From JAXMAR01 sp046350295 (GTDB lineage Bacteria; Planctomycetota; Planctomycetia; Gemmatales; Gemmataceae): a DNA stretch of 64,000 bases. The position numbers and the translations under genes are program-made. The stretch lies in contig JAXMAR010000035.1 in NCBI GenBank assembly GCA_046350295.1, positions 1 to 64,000 of the forward strand, given 5' to 3'. Numbering within the stretch: the stretch's first letter is position 1; the number at the start of each line of letters is the position of its first letter. Below the pieces are notes generated by a model that made no database searches, had not been told where the DNA came from, and worked only from the letters and a program-made list of their open reading frames with translations. Shown here one piece after another: positions 27,894 through 36,527 of the stretch.

Positions 27894-29549
27894 ATGTCCG
27901 ACTTCAAAGGCCGACGCGAGCAGTATCCCACCGTCACCCCGTCCCTGCCCGCAGGGGACGGCTACGACGACTATGACTCCGGACCGCCGCCCTGCCGCGA
28001 CGATCGGGAGGCGCCGCGCGATGACGCCCGGCTCTGCCAGGAGGCTCGCCCTCTCGCGATGAGGTCAGGCCGGCGAAGCCGAGCCGCGCGATTATGCTCT
28101 CGCGAGGGAGGCCGCGATACTGCGTAGCCGCGCCGCCGGCGAGCCGCGACGACCGCCTCGAGCCGCGACATCGGCAAGTGACGCGCGAAGGCGGGCGCTC
28201 AGGCCAGCCATCCCCGGCGAGGACGAGAACTTCCAGGATGCTTCGACGCCGAGACCAACCAGCCGCTACGAGGAGATCATGCGCGCCACGTACATCCCGA
28301 CGCTCCAAGCGATGACGATGGCTCAGCTCCTCAAGGTCGCCAAGGAGGAAAGCCTCAGCGACTACCCGGCCCCGCGAAGCAGGACCTGATCTTCAAGATC
28401 TCAAGGAAGCCGCGTCAAGCAAAACGGCTTCATGTTCGGCGAAGGGACCCTCGAGGTCCTCCCCGACGGTTTCGGCTTCCTCCGCAGCCCCGACTACAAC
28501 TACCTCCCCTGCCCTGACGCAGACATCTACATCTCCCCTAGCCGATCCGCCGCTTCGGCCTGCACGAAGCGTCGTCTCCGGGCAGATCCGGCCGCCCAAG
28601 GAGAACGAGCCGCTACTTCGCTCCTGCTTATGCGCGTCGAGGCCATCAACTACATGGACCCCGACGTGCTCCAGCAGAAGGTCGTTTTCGACGATCCACG
28701 CCGCTGCACCCCAACAGCCGGCTCAGTCTCGAATCCGAGCGCAAGAGATCAACATGGCAAGCCATGGACCTGATCACCCCCATCGGCAAGGGGCAGCGCG
28801 GCCTGATCGTCGCCCCGCCGCGCACCGGCAAGACCATCCTGCTTCAGAAGATCGCCAACAGCGTCGTCAAGAACCATCCGGAATGCTACGTCATCGTCCT
28901 CCTCATCGACGAGCGACCGGAGGAGGTCACCGACATGGAGCGGACGGTGATGGGGGACAAGGTCGAGGTCGTCAGCTCGACGTTCGACGAACCCGCCAGC
29001 CGGCACGTGCAGGTGTGCGAGATGGTGATCGAGAAGGCGAAGCGGATGGTGGAGTTCGGCATCGACGTCGTCATCCTGCTCGACTCGATCACGCGCCTGG
29101 CCCGCGCCTACAACACGGAGATCCCCCATTCGGGCAAGATCCTCTCCGGCGGCGTCGACGCCAACGCCCTGCACAAGCCCAAACGCTTCTTCGGCGCCGC
29201 CCGCAACATCGAGGAGGGGGGCAGTCTCACCATCCTCGCCACCGCTCTGATCGACACCGGCAGCCGCATGGACGAGGTGATCTTCGAAGAGTTCAAGGGC
29301 ACGGGCAACATGGAACTGCACCTGGACCGCAAGCTGGTCGACAAGCGCGTCTGGCCGGCCATCGACATCAATCGCTCCGGTACCCGCAAGGAAGACCTCC
29401 TCCAGCCGCCCGAGGAGCTGCGTTGCTCCTACATCCTGCGCAAAGTGCTCAGCGACATGAACCCGGTCGAGGCCATGGAATTGATGATCAGCCGCATCGG
29501 CCGGACCAAGAGCAACGCCGAGTTTCTGAGGACGCTGAACTTGCAGTGA
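27894..29549 (+). CDS. rho: Transcription termination factor Rho (frameshifted 5' half)
   Basis: RNA-dependent ATPase/helicase that ends transcription. ATG at 27894 follows GGAGAAGG; a long charged, disordered N-terminal extension comes first, as in many high-GC Rho proteins. Then, over several frames, come the Rho N-domain (MTMAQLLKVAKEESLSDYP), the cold-shock RNA-binding domain (GEGTLEVLPDGFGFLRSPDY) and LLMRVEAINYMDPDVLQQK. From about 28764 the frame is clean: Walker A (APPRTGKT), LLIDERPEEVTDM, Walker B (VVILLDSITRLARAY), Q-loop SGGVDANALHKPKRFFGAAR, and arginine-finger region GTGNMELHLDR. At least six indels lie between 28000 and 28760. The 261-residue open frame alone is not a full Rho. 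Confidence 0.9.
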
Positions 29550-29557
29550 GACGCGCC

Positions 29558-30319
29558 ATGGCTTCGCCGTTTCCCGGCATGGATCCGTATCTGGAAGGGG
29601 ACGTTTGGACTTCCTTTCATGGCCTTTTCGCCATGAAGATCGTCGAACAGCTCGTCCCCAAGCTGATTCCACGGTATGTCGCCCTGCCGGAAAAACGATA
29701 CATCGCTGTCGAGGTCGATGAACAAAGCGATCGTTATCCGGACGTCGAGATCCGCCGGGTGAGCGGCAAGAAACGCGATCACATCGACGAGGGGCAAGCG
29801 CAGGCGCCCCTTCTTCTCACCATGGTTGTCAACGACCCAGAGCCGCACACCTGGGTGGAGATACGGGAAGCGAAACGCAGGAAGCTTGTCACCGCGATAG
29901 AGATACTCTCTCCCACCAACAAAAGGGGCAAAGCACGCCGGGATTACCTGGAGAAACGCGAGCAATACGTCCATGGCAAGGCGCACTTGATCGAAATCGA
30001 CCTCGTGCGGCAAGGCAAGCGCTTACCGGTTCGCCGACTGCCCGCGGCGCCTTACTTTGTCTTCCTGAGTCGGGCCGGCCGCTGGCCTGCGGTCGAAGTC
30101 TGGCCCATCGGCTGGAAAGCGCCTCTGCCGACGATTCCCGTTCCCCTCCTGCCGGGCGACTCCGATGTCCTCCTCGATTTGCAATTGGTATTGAGCCAGG
30201 TCTTCGCGGCTACCGCGCTGGATCTCAGCATCGATTACCAGGAGGAACCCGATGTCCCGCTGCCCAAGGATGTCCAACGTTGGGCGGATCAGCTGTTGCG
30301 GACTGCGAAACTACGCTAA
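29558..30319 (+). CDS. DUF4058 family protein
   Basis: 253 residues, intact. ATG at 29558 lies 8 bases after the rho stop; the much longer open frame upstream overlaps rho and is a shadow. Typical family segments: MASPFPGMDPYLEGDVW, PDVEIRRVSG, VTAIEILSPTNKRGKARRDY, HLIEIDLVRQGKRLP, and an ending ALDLSIDYQEEPDVPLP. No transmembrane segment or signal, so cytoplasmic. The function is unknown; the EILSPTNK core looks like an active-site or binding loop. Likely transcribed with rho. The related gene at 4326 is frame-broken. Confidence 0.85.
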   Translation: MASPFPGMDPYLEGDVWTSFHGLFAMKIVEQLVPKLIPRYVALPEKRYIAVEVDEQSDRYPDVEIRRVSGKKRDHIDEGQAQAPLLLTMVVNDPEPHTWVEIREAKRRKLVTAIEILSPTNKRGKARRDYLEKREQYVHGKAHLIEIDLVRQGKRLPVRRLPAAPYFVFLSRAGRWPAVEVWPIGWKAPLPTIPVPLLPGDSDVLLDLQLVLSQVFAATALDLSIDYQEEPDVPLPKDVQRWADQLLRTAKLR

Positions 30320-30372
30320 GATCATCCCTTGCTGGCGTCCTGTTATCCAGTGTCTCTAACGCGAAGCCAATC

Positions 30373-31140
30373 ATGCCTGCCATCACCCTTCGCTGCCCCG
30401 ATTGCGGCGCCGGCCTGAAGACCCTGGCCGAGATCAAAGCGGGCCAGAAGATCCGCTGCCCCAAGTGCAAGAACTTCTTCGCCGCTCCGGACCCAAGGTC
30501 GACGGCGGTGGCCGCCGGCGCCCCGCGCCGCGGCGTCGCGAATGAGCCGGTGGACGAACTCGATGACGTCGACATCGTCGACGACGCGCCGCCTCGAGGC
30601 CGCGAGCGCGATGAACGACGGGAGCGCGATGAACGACGCCGGCGGGACGAAGACGACGACGACAGGCGGCGCGAGGAAGACGAGGACCGCCCCCGCCGCA
30701 AGAAGAAAAGGAAGAAGGCGGAGTCGAGCAACAAGGGCCTGCTGCTGACGCTTTACTTCGGCGGCGCCGCGGTGGTCGCCGTCGGCGTTGTCCTCCTCAT
30801 CATCTTCGGGCAGACAAGCGACGCTCCCACGGCCAAGGGCGGAGGTCCGGTCGCCGCCGATAAGGCGGCGGGCGACAAGGCTCCGCCCAAGCTGGATGGG
30901 CCGGCCAAACTGCATGGCAGGATTCTCGACGAGGTGCGCGGGAAGACCATGGCTGAGACGGAAGCCATCATTGGCGCCTCAGGCACGAGGGTCACCGACG
31001 CGGGAGAGATCGCCAAGCTCTCCCTGCCGGCGCTGCCGGGGACTCAATATTACGTCTGGCGCAACGGGCCTCAGACGCTCTACCTCATGCTCGGTCCTGA
31101 CGGCAAGATCAACGGCGGGTTTTACGACAAGGCACGCTGA
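30373..31140 (+). CDS. Zinc-ribbon, single-span membrane protein
   Basis: 255 residues. Residues 1-40 are a zinc ribbon of the MJ0042 type (LRCPDCGAGLKTL and IRCPKCKNFFAAP, two C-x-x-C pairs). Next is a highly charged Asp/Arg/Glu linker with E-R-D-E-R-R repeats (about 60-115), then one membrane span (LYFGGAAVVAVGVVLLIIF, about 125-145). The C-terminal domain outside the membrane (HGRILDEVRGKTMAETEAII to the end) resembles small BamE/SmpA-like folds. This layout is common in planctomycetes. The role is unknown; it may sense or assemble something at the membrane. Follows DUF4058 on the same strand. Confidence 0.75.
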   Translation: MPAITLRCPDCGAGLKTLAEIKAGQKIRCPKCKNFFAAPDPRSTAVAAGAPRRGVANEPVDELDDVDIVDDAPPRGRERDERRERDERRRRDEDDDDRRREEDEDRPRRKKKRKKAESSNKGLLLTLYFGGAAVVAVGVVLLIIFGQTSDAPTAKGGGPVAADKAAGDKAPPKLDGPAKLHGRILDEVRGKTMAETEAIIGASGTRVTDAGEIAKLSLPALPGTQYYVWRNGPQTLYLMLGPDGKINGGFYDKAR

Positions 31141-31162
31141 GCTTGTCCCATAAGGAGAGGCA

Positions 31163-31519
31163 ATGACCGGCGACTTCCTTGCCCTGGACACGGCAGCCGT
31201 TCCCTGGACCGAGAGCTTCAACGAGAAGATCGGCCGGGCGCTATTCCGCAAGGAACTCTTCAGTGACCCGGAAACGGGCATGATGGTCCGCCTCGTCCGC
31301 TATCCGGCCGGTGTCATCAACCCGGACCACACCCATCCCTGCGGGCACGGCATGTACGTCCTCGAAGGCCAATTGGTGACCCACAAGGGGACGTTCGGCC
31401 CCGGTTCGTTTGTCTGGTTCCCCGAGGGCGAGGTCATGCGCCACGGGGCGAGCGCCGCCGGCGATTGCACGGTTGTTTTCATCACCAACAAGCCGTTCCG
31501 TATCGATTACACGCCCTAG
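31163..31519 (+). CDS. Cupin-domain protein
   Basis: 118 residues, a single cupin barrel. Metal-binding motif 1: HTHPCGHGMYVLEG (the family His-x-His plus later residues). Motif 2: GPGSFVWFPEGEVMRHGAS. ChrR-type and similar small cupins bind a metal and act as sensors or dioxygenase-like enzymes; substrate not predictable. AAGGAGAGGCA upstream gives a strong ribosome-binding site. No signal peptide. Lies between the zinc-ribbon protein and the GIDE/LemA gene, all in one direction with short gaps, so probably one transcript. Confidence 0.78.
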   Translation: MTGDFLALDTAAVPWTESFNEKIGRALFRKELFSDPETGMMVRLVRYPAGVINPDHTHPCGHGMYVLEGQLVTHKGTFGPGSFVWFPEGEVMRHGASAAGDCTVVFITNKPFRIDYTP

Positions 31520-31535
31520 GTAAAGAAGCGTCGCC

Positions 31536-32795
31536 ATGACCTCGATGCTCATCGTCGCCGGCGTTGGTTTCCTCCTAGTGCTCGGCGCCTGGGGCTTGTG
31601 GGCGCTGGTCCGCAGCTGGGACCGGACCAACGCCATCGTGGCCGCGGCGCCGGAGTTGCCGCTGCGGATGGTCAACGTCTGGGACCCCGTCTGGCTCCGC
31701 GGCGACATCGATTGCCCCGACCCCGTCCACGTCCCCCACTTCGAGCGCCCCGCCCTGCACTACGACTACAAGCTCGAGAAATACGTCACCAGGACGCGCC
31801 GCACCAGCGACGGCAAAGAAGAGACCTACCAGGAATGGGAGACCGTCGAGACGAGGAGCGATTTCGCCTGGTTCTCCGTCCGCCAGGGGAACGATCATGT
31901 CGCGGTCGCGGCCGACAAGGCCAAATGGCAATACGAGGCGAGCGACAGCGAAACGCTCGGCATCTGGCGTCACAGTTGCAGCTACACGCCCTGCCCGGGG
32001 GCAATCAGCGTCATCGGCGTCATCGGCGAAAAGAAGACGACGATCGAGCCCTTAATGCACGTGCCGCTCATCGTCACGCCGCGCGAGCGCCAGAGCTATC
32101 TCGCCTCCGCGGAGTCGGCGGAGCGCTGGGCGGGCTTCGCCGGTTACATCGTCATGTTGCTCGGCTTCGGCGGACTCGGTTTTGGCCTCTTGCGTTATCT
32201 GCAAACGCGCGACATGCCCGCGCAGCCCCACTGGTGGGATACCCAAACCGGGATGGTCGCCCTCGCGTGCGGCGTCGGGGCGATAACGCTCTTCTGGCTT
32301 GTTCGCACCTACAACACGCTGATCATCTTCCACACCCGGGCCGAACAGAGCTGGAGCGGCATCGACGTACAGCTCAAGCAGCGCTACGACCTGATTCCGA
32401 ACCTCGTCGAAGTCGTCAAAGGCTACATGGCCCATGAGAAGGGGACGCTGGAGCGGCTCACGCGGCTGCGCACCGAGGCGTTGGCGGACAGGATCGCTCG
32501 CATCAAGGCGGAGAAGGACGTGGTCGAGGACATGGGCCGCATCGCCATGGTGGCCGAGCGATTTCCGGACCTGAAGGCCAACGACCAGTTCAAGACCCTG
32601 GCCCGCCAGTTGACCGCGCTGGAAGACAAGATCGCCCATGCCCGCCGCTTCTTCAACGACTCGGTCGCCGAATACAATCGAGGCATCGCGATCTTTCCGA
32701 ACAGCGTCGTCGCCGGCGTATGCGGCTTCAAGTCCTACCCGTTGTTCGCCGCGGACGTGACCGAGCGAGCGGCGGTCCGTTTCGAGTTCGCGTGA
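31536..32795 (+). CDS. LemA-family membrane protein with GIDE-like N-terminal domain
   Basis: 419 residues. Residues 1-25 form a first membrane helix. Residues 60-190 resemble the GIDE domain, known from mitochondrial E3 ligases such as MULAN and from bacterial membrane proteins (VPHFERPALHYDYKLEKYV, then TYQEWETVETRSDFAWF). Two further membrane helices lie at about 195-215 and 235-255. The C-terminal 150 residues are a LemA domain: YNTLI, QLKQRYDLIPNLVEVVKGYM, HEKGTLERLT, AHARRFFNDSVAEYN. Intact. The fusion joins two envelope-associated domains whose exact bacterial roles are not settled. Starts 17 bases after the cupin gene. Confidence 0.8.
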   Translation: MTSMLIVAGVGFLLVLGAWGLWALVRSWDRTNAIVAAAPELPLRMVNVWDPVWLRGDIDCPDPVHVPHFERPALHYDYKLEKYVTRTRRTSDGKEETYQEWETVETRSDFAWFSVRQGNDHVAVAADKAKWQYEASDSETLGIWRHSCSYTPCPGAISVIGVIGEKKTTIEPLMHVPLIVTPRERQSYLASAESAERWAGFAGYIVMLLGFGGLGFGLLRYLQTRDMPAQPHWWDTQTGMVALACGVGAITLFWLVRTYNTLIIFHTRAEQSWSGIDVQLKQRYDLIPNLVEVVKGYMAHEKGTLERLTRLRTEALADRIARIKAEKDVVEDMGRIAMVAERFPDLKANDQFKTLARQLTALEDKIAHARRFFNDSVAEYNRGIAIFPNSVVAGVCGFKSYPLFAADVTERAAVRFEFA

Positions 32796-32806
32796 CGGGG
32801 CGCAAA

Positions 32807-33493
32807 ATGACGACGCGACCGCGTGCGGTGGTCTGCTGGAGCGGCGGGAAAGACAGCGCCCTCGCCCTGTGGAAGACTCGCCTCGACCACGATATCGTCG
32901 GCCTCGTGACGACCTTAACCGCGGACTTCGACCGCGTTAGCATGCACGGTGTCCGCCGTGAGCTGGTCAAGCGACAGGCGGCCGCGCTCGGGTTGCCGCT
33001 CCACGTCGTTACCGTCTGCCGGCCCTGTACCAACGAAATCTACGAAGAGCGGATGCGGGCCGCGCTGGACCGGCTCTACCGGCAAGGAGTCGAGAAGGTA
33101 ATCTGCGGCGACATCTTTCTGGAGGACGTGCGCCGCTATCGCGAGGAGCGGCTGTTGCGGCCGGGCAGCGGCGTCTTCCCGCTCTGGGGCGCCGACTCGC
33201 GTGCCCTGATGCATGAGTTCCTGACGAGCGGCTTTCGCGCGGTCTTGTGCTGCGTCGACACCCATCAGGTCCCGGCAAGCCTCGCCGGTCGCATGCTGGA
33301 CGCGGACTTGCTTCGGGACCTGCCCGCGCACGCCGACCCATGCGGCGAAAACGGCGAGTATCACTCGTTCGTCTGTGCCGGCCCGCCGTTCGCTCACCCC
33401 ATCGCGGTCGAGCTGGGTGAGCGCGTGCTGCGCGAGGATCGCTTCATGTATTGCGACCTGACGCCCGTGGCCGGTCCGGTCAATCGAGGTTGA
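32807..33493 (+). CDS. DUF71-type ATP pyrophosphatase (diphthine-ammonia ligase family)
   Basis: 228 residues, ATP at 32807 read as ATG start. PP-loop motif VVCWSGGKDSALALWK at the N-terminus, which binds ATP and forms an adenylate intermediate. Family segments GVRRELVKRQAAALGLPL, KVICGDIFLEDVRRYREE and CGENGEYHSFVC are all present. Eukaryotic relatives (Dph6) amidate diphthine; bacterial members have unknown targets, so the name gives fold, not substrate. The C-terminus overlaps the end of the convergent DUF1559 gene by 14 bases. Likely the last gene of the cluster that begins with rho or DUF4058. Confidence 0.85.
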   Translation: MTTRPRAVVCWSGGKDSALALWKTRLDHDIVGLVTTLTADFDRVSMHGVRRELVKRQAAALGLPLHVVTVCRPCTNEIYEERMRAALDRLYRQGVEKVICGDIFLEDVRRYREERLLRPGSGVFPLWGADSRALMHEFLTSGFRAVLCCVDTHQVPASLAGRMLDADLLRDLPAHADPCGENGEYHSFVCAGPPFAHPIAVELGERVLREDRFMYCDLTPVAGPVNRG

Positions 33494-34274
33494 ACACTTC
33501 CCCTCCGTCGGGCGTCAGCGCCGGCCGCAGATCGAAGCTGAAGACGATGAAACGCACCGAGCCGTCGCAGAAGGCGAAATTGGTCCCGTTGCGGAAGGGG
33601 CTGCCGAACTGGTTCGTCTCGCTCTTGGGTCCGTCCAGGACGGCCTTGCTCTGGTTCCGTCCCGTCCCGAGCGTACCGCCGAAGAAAATGCTCTCGCGCC
33701 CCTCGCCGGCCTCGCGCTTCTGAAAATCCGCAGGTCGCATGGCTAGTTCGCCGATGAGGAGCGTGTTCGACGTGCCGTCGGTGATGTTGGTAATCTTGGT
33801 CGGGCGATCAGCCCCGGAAACGCCGCCGTTCTTGGGATCATTGAGCCAGGTGTTGATGGCGTAGTCGCTCACGGCGCCGTGCATCTTTCCTTCCGTTGTG
33901 GCGCCGATCCGCCCCCGCGCCGGGCAGAGAAACACGGCGAACGACGAATTCAGCGCGTCCTTGGGTCTTTGAAACGCCGGCTGTTGCTCCACAAATGGAA
34001 GGATCTGATAGACCCACGAGCCCGAGCCGGGCGCGGCGGGGTCGCCGAACGTCCCGGCCGTGCCGTTGAACGGAAACCTCTTGAAGGTATCGTGGAAGGC
34101 GTGGCAGCCGAGCGCTTGCTGCTTCTCGTTGTTCTGGCACTGCGTCCGCGCCGCCGCCTCGCGCACCTTCTGCACCGCGGGGAACAGGAACGCCAGCAGC
34201 ATCGCGATGAGACCGAGGACGAAAAGGACTTCGATCATCGAAAACGCGGGCCGGCGTCGATTGAAAAAGGTCAT
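33480..34274 (-). CDS. DUF1559 pseudopilin-like protein 1
   Basis: Exported protein with a type II secretion/type IV pilin-like N-terminus: RRRPAFSMIEVLFVLGLIAM, with the methylation-type Phe-Ser-Met-Ile-Glu. The C-terminal part contains the DUF1559 signature NFAFCDGSVRFIVFSFD. Planctomycetes encode tens to hundreds of these; individual functions are unknown. Start taken at ATG 34274, because the GTG at 34280 overlaps the GGAGGA ribosome-binding site. Paralogous to the next gene upstream (most segments alignable, such as NNEKQQAL and FPFNGTAGTFGDP), so the pair arose by tandem duplication. Confidence 0.88.
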   Translation of the reverse strand: MTFFNRRRPAFSMIEVLFVLGLIAMLLAFLFPAVQKVREAAARTQCQNNEKQQALGCHAFHDTFKRFPFNGTAGTFGDPAAPGSGSWVYQILPFVEQQPAFQRPKDALNSSFAVFLCPARGRIGATTEGKMHGAVSDYAINTWLNDPKNGGVSGADRPTKITNITDGTSNTLLIGELAMRPADFQKREAGEGRESIFFGGTLGTGRNQSKAVLDGPKSETNQFGSPFRNGTNFAFCDGSVRFIVFSFDLRPALTPDGGEVFNLD

Positions 34275-34328
34275 GTCCACTCCTCCGGAATCGTGGTGAA
34301 GCCTGTTTCGAAGGGAGGCCGTCCTTCG

Positions 34329-35123
34329 CTATTCAAACGCAAACGCTTCCCCGCCGTCCGGCGTCAGCGCCGGCCGCAGGTCGAACGTGAACGCGATGAA
34401 CCGGACCGAGCCGTCGCAGAGGGCGAAGTTGGTCCCCTGCCGAAACGGGCTGCCGAATTGGTTCGTCGCGCTCATGGGACCGTCGTGCACGTGCTTGCCC
34501 TGGTTGCGTCCCGTCCCCAGCGTGCCGCCGAAAAAGAAACTCTCGCGGCCCTCGCCGGCGTCCTTCGCGTGGTAATCGGACGGGCGCATGGCCAACTCGC
34601 CGAGGAGGATGGTGTTCGACGTGCCGTCCGTGATGTTGATGAACGTCGTGCGGCGGTCGGCCACGGCGACGGCGCCGTTCTTGGGGTCGTTGATCCAAGT
34701 GTTGATGGCGTAATCCGTGGTTGATCCGTGAAGCTTGCCTTCGCTCGTGAAGCCGGCGCGGTCGCGGGCCGGGCAGCGGTAGACGGCGAAAACGAGGTTC
34801 TCGAACGCGTCCTTGGGTCGCTTGAACGCGTTCTCTTGCTCGATAAACGGCAGGATCTGGTAAGCCCAGGAGCCGGAGCCCGGGGCCATGGGATCGCCAA
34901 AGGTTCCGGCCGTGCCATTGAACGGGAACTTCTTGAAGACATCATGGAAGTTATGAAACGCGAGCGCTTGCTGCTTCTCGTTGTTCGCGCTCTGCGACCG
35001 CGCGGCCGCTTCACGCACCCGCTGCACGACGGGCAGCAAGAATCCCAGCGCCAGGGCGATGAGGCCGAGAACGAACAACACCTCGATCATCGAAAACGCG
35101 CGGCGGCGGTCGGCTGGAACCAC
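34329..35123 (-). CDS. DUF1559 pseudopilin-like protein 2
   Basis: 264 residues, starting at GTG 35123 with GGAGGAT just upstream. Prepilin-type N-terminus RRRAFSMIEVLFVLGLIALA, then SANNEKQQALAFHNFHDVFK, FPFNGTAGTFGDPMAPGSGS and the DUF1559 ending NFALCDGSVRFIAFTFDLRP. Same order and nearly the same words as the gene at 33480, 55 bp downstream, so the two are tandem paralogues. Probably processed by a prepilin peptidase and anchored in the membrane. Confidence 0.88.
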   Translation of the reverse strand: MVPADRRRAFSMIEVLFVLGLIALALGFLLPVVQRVREAAARSQSANNEKQQALAFHNFHDVFKKFPFNGTAGTFGDPMAPGSGSWAYQILPFIEQENAFKRPKDAFENLVFAVYRCPARDRAGFTSEGKLHGSTTDYAINTWINDPKNGAVAVADRRTTFINITDGTSNTILLGELAMRPSDYHAKDAGEGRESFFFGGTLGTGRNQGKHVHDGPMSATNQFGSPFRQGTNFALCDGSVRFIAFTFDLRPALTPDGGEAFAFE

Positions 35124-35195
35124 GGTATCCTCCTCCGGGAAATGTCGAGTGTCTTGATATTCTATGCCGGCGCCCTCGATCGCGCAGCAGGAGAT

Positions 35196-35327
35196 TCATT
35201 GCGCGGCGCTTGGGCGTTTTGCGTCCCAGCTGCCATGGGCCGCCATGACGAGCGTCCCAAGGGCGGCGCCCGACGCGATGATGACGCCCCTCGCGCCGTT
35301 CCGTCCCAGAAAAGGCAGAGTTTTCAT
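35196..35327 (-). CDS. 43-residue membrane-type protein, ATGA-coupled
   Basis: Its ATG (35327) overlaps the TGA of the upstream selenoprotein candidate (ATGA), the classical arrangement for translational coupling. The sequence MKTLPFLGRNGARGVIIASG continues with AALGTLVMAAHGSWD, giving a short basic end and one hydrophobic segment, so a single-span or leader-type small protein. Ends at TGA 35196. It lies in a 200-bp gap otherwise empty of genes. No family known; the coupling is the main support. Confidence 0.5.
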   Translation of the reverse strand: MKTLPFLGRNGARGVIIASGAALGTLVMAAHGSWDAKRPSAAQ

Positions 35328-36490
35328 GGCAGCCGCAGGCGGATCGTCAACTCCTCCTTGCCGCGCAGGACAAGGAGCGTGGTTTCCTGTCCCGGTCGAT
35401 GGCTCAGCCGGAACCAGGCCTCGAACTGACGGCCCGTGAGGCGCGGGCGCATGCCGTCGACGCCGACGATGATGTCGCCGATCCGCACGCCGGCGTGCCG
35501 CGCGGCGTCGCTCAGGAACGGGCCTTGTCTAAGCGCCAGTCGATCGGCGGGAATACCGAGCGCCTTGCGTTCGATATCGTCCAGCGCGTCGCCGGCGACG
35601 GGCGGGTCCGGCGCCAGGGCCTTGAGCGACCAGCGCCACGAGATGTCCGTTTGCTCCTTCCATCGCGCAGGCAGGTCGAGGTCGATACGCTTCTCGACGC
35701 CCGAGCGGAGAATCACGAGGCCCAGTTTCCCTGCAGCGGGCGCCCGGTCCAGAGCGAACGATAGATCGGCGCGGGATGCGATCGGCACGCCGTGGGCCGA
35801 CAGGATGAAGTCGCCGGCGCGAACGCTCGCGCGACCCGCCGGACTGTCCGGCGCCGTCTCCTGAATGCGACTAGCGTCTTCAGGATCCAACGTCAAGCCA
35901 AGCGCCGCCGGCTCCGGATAGCGGTACTCGCCTGCCGGCGTCCAGGCGCCCTTTGGCAGGGCGTCGGCGCGTTGAAATTCGTGTACGTGATGGCAATGGA
36001 TGCACGAGCGCGGCGGCGCCTTGCGCGCCGAGGCGTAATCCTCCGCAGGCAGGGCGCCGGCCGGTAGTCCGTCCTTGCGGCGCGACGCGTGCCGCGCCAG
36101 CGCGTTCTTCAGAGCGAGATGAAAGGCGCTCAGTCGTTTCGCTCCCTCGAGGTCGGTCCCGCCGAAGCGGCCGAGGACCCGTCCTTCCGGCGCGATGAAC
36201 AGCGCCATCCATGATCGATCGTAGTCGAAGTCGAAGATGCGCAGGTCCAACCCGCGCATGTTGGACAGCCTGACCCGGACAAACTTGTTCGTCAGGTCAC
36301 GAATCTCGGGAGCCAGGTGAACCACCTGCTCATCGAAGCCGGTCGGATCGGGTCAGTGGTGTCAGTGGAGAACGGCGAGGATGGGCTTGTCGTCGCGCTT
36401 CGCCTCACGCTGGGCGGCGGCGAAGTCGCTGAGCCAGGCAGGCGTTTCGGGCGGGGCGAATGCGGCAAGCGTGAGTAGAGCGGAATACAT
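35324..36490 (-). CDS. Candidate selenoprotein: thioredoxin-like/PDZ protein with U-x-x-U motif
   Basis: Reading from ATG 36490, the frame is MYSALLTLAAFAPPETPAW (leader), then FAAAQREAKRDDKPILAVLH, TGA, His, His, TGA, PDPTGFDEQVVHLAPEIRD, and continues open to 35324: 388 codons in one frame. The two TGA codons (36362-36364 and 36353-36355, residues 43 and 46) stand exactly where a thioredoxin-like fold carries its C-x-x-C redox pair. The F-D-E-x-V-V and RVRLSNMRGLDLRIFDFDYD segments fit this fold. Further on are a heme-type C-I-H-C-H (about residue 165) and two PDZ domains (GLTLDPEDASRIQETAPDSP; LGIPADRLALRQGPFLSDAA). A SECIS-like hairpin lies 27 bases after the second TGA. Without recoding, only residues 1-42 would be made, or a truncated protein from GTG 36325. 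Confidence 0.62.
36311..36330 (-). promoter_or_regulatory. Candidate bacterial SECIS hairpin
   Basis: On the minus strand AGCAGGTG-GTT-CACCTGGCT forms an 8-bp stem with one bulged G and a 3-base loop starting with G. The loop begins 30 bases after the second TGA. Published descriptions of bacterial SECIS elements call for a small loop with a G in its first two positions within roughly 16-37 bases of the UGA; this fits for residue 46 and is slightly beyond that for residue 43. Confidence 0.45.
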
Positions 36491-36527
36491 TCCCCCATTC
36501 TACCGGAGGAACGGTTTCCGAAAGCCT

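Noticed and set aside
28754..30319. 521-residue frame covering rho and DUF4058
   Set aside because: The first 268 residues are a shadow of rho; the DUF4058 protein starts at ATG 29558.
35324..36490. Explaining the two TGA codons as a frameshift or as separate genes
   Set aside because: Both flanking parts are in the same frame without any indel, and the part after the second TGA has no good start codon or ribosome-binding site (only GTG 36325).
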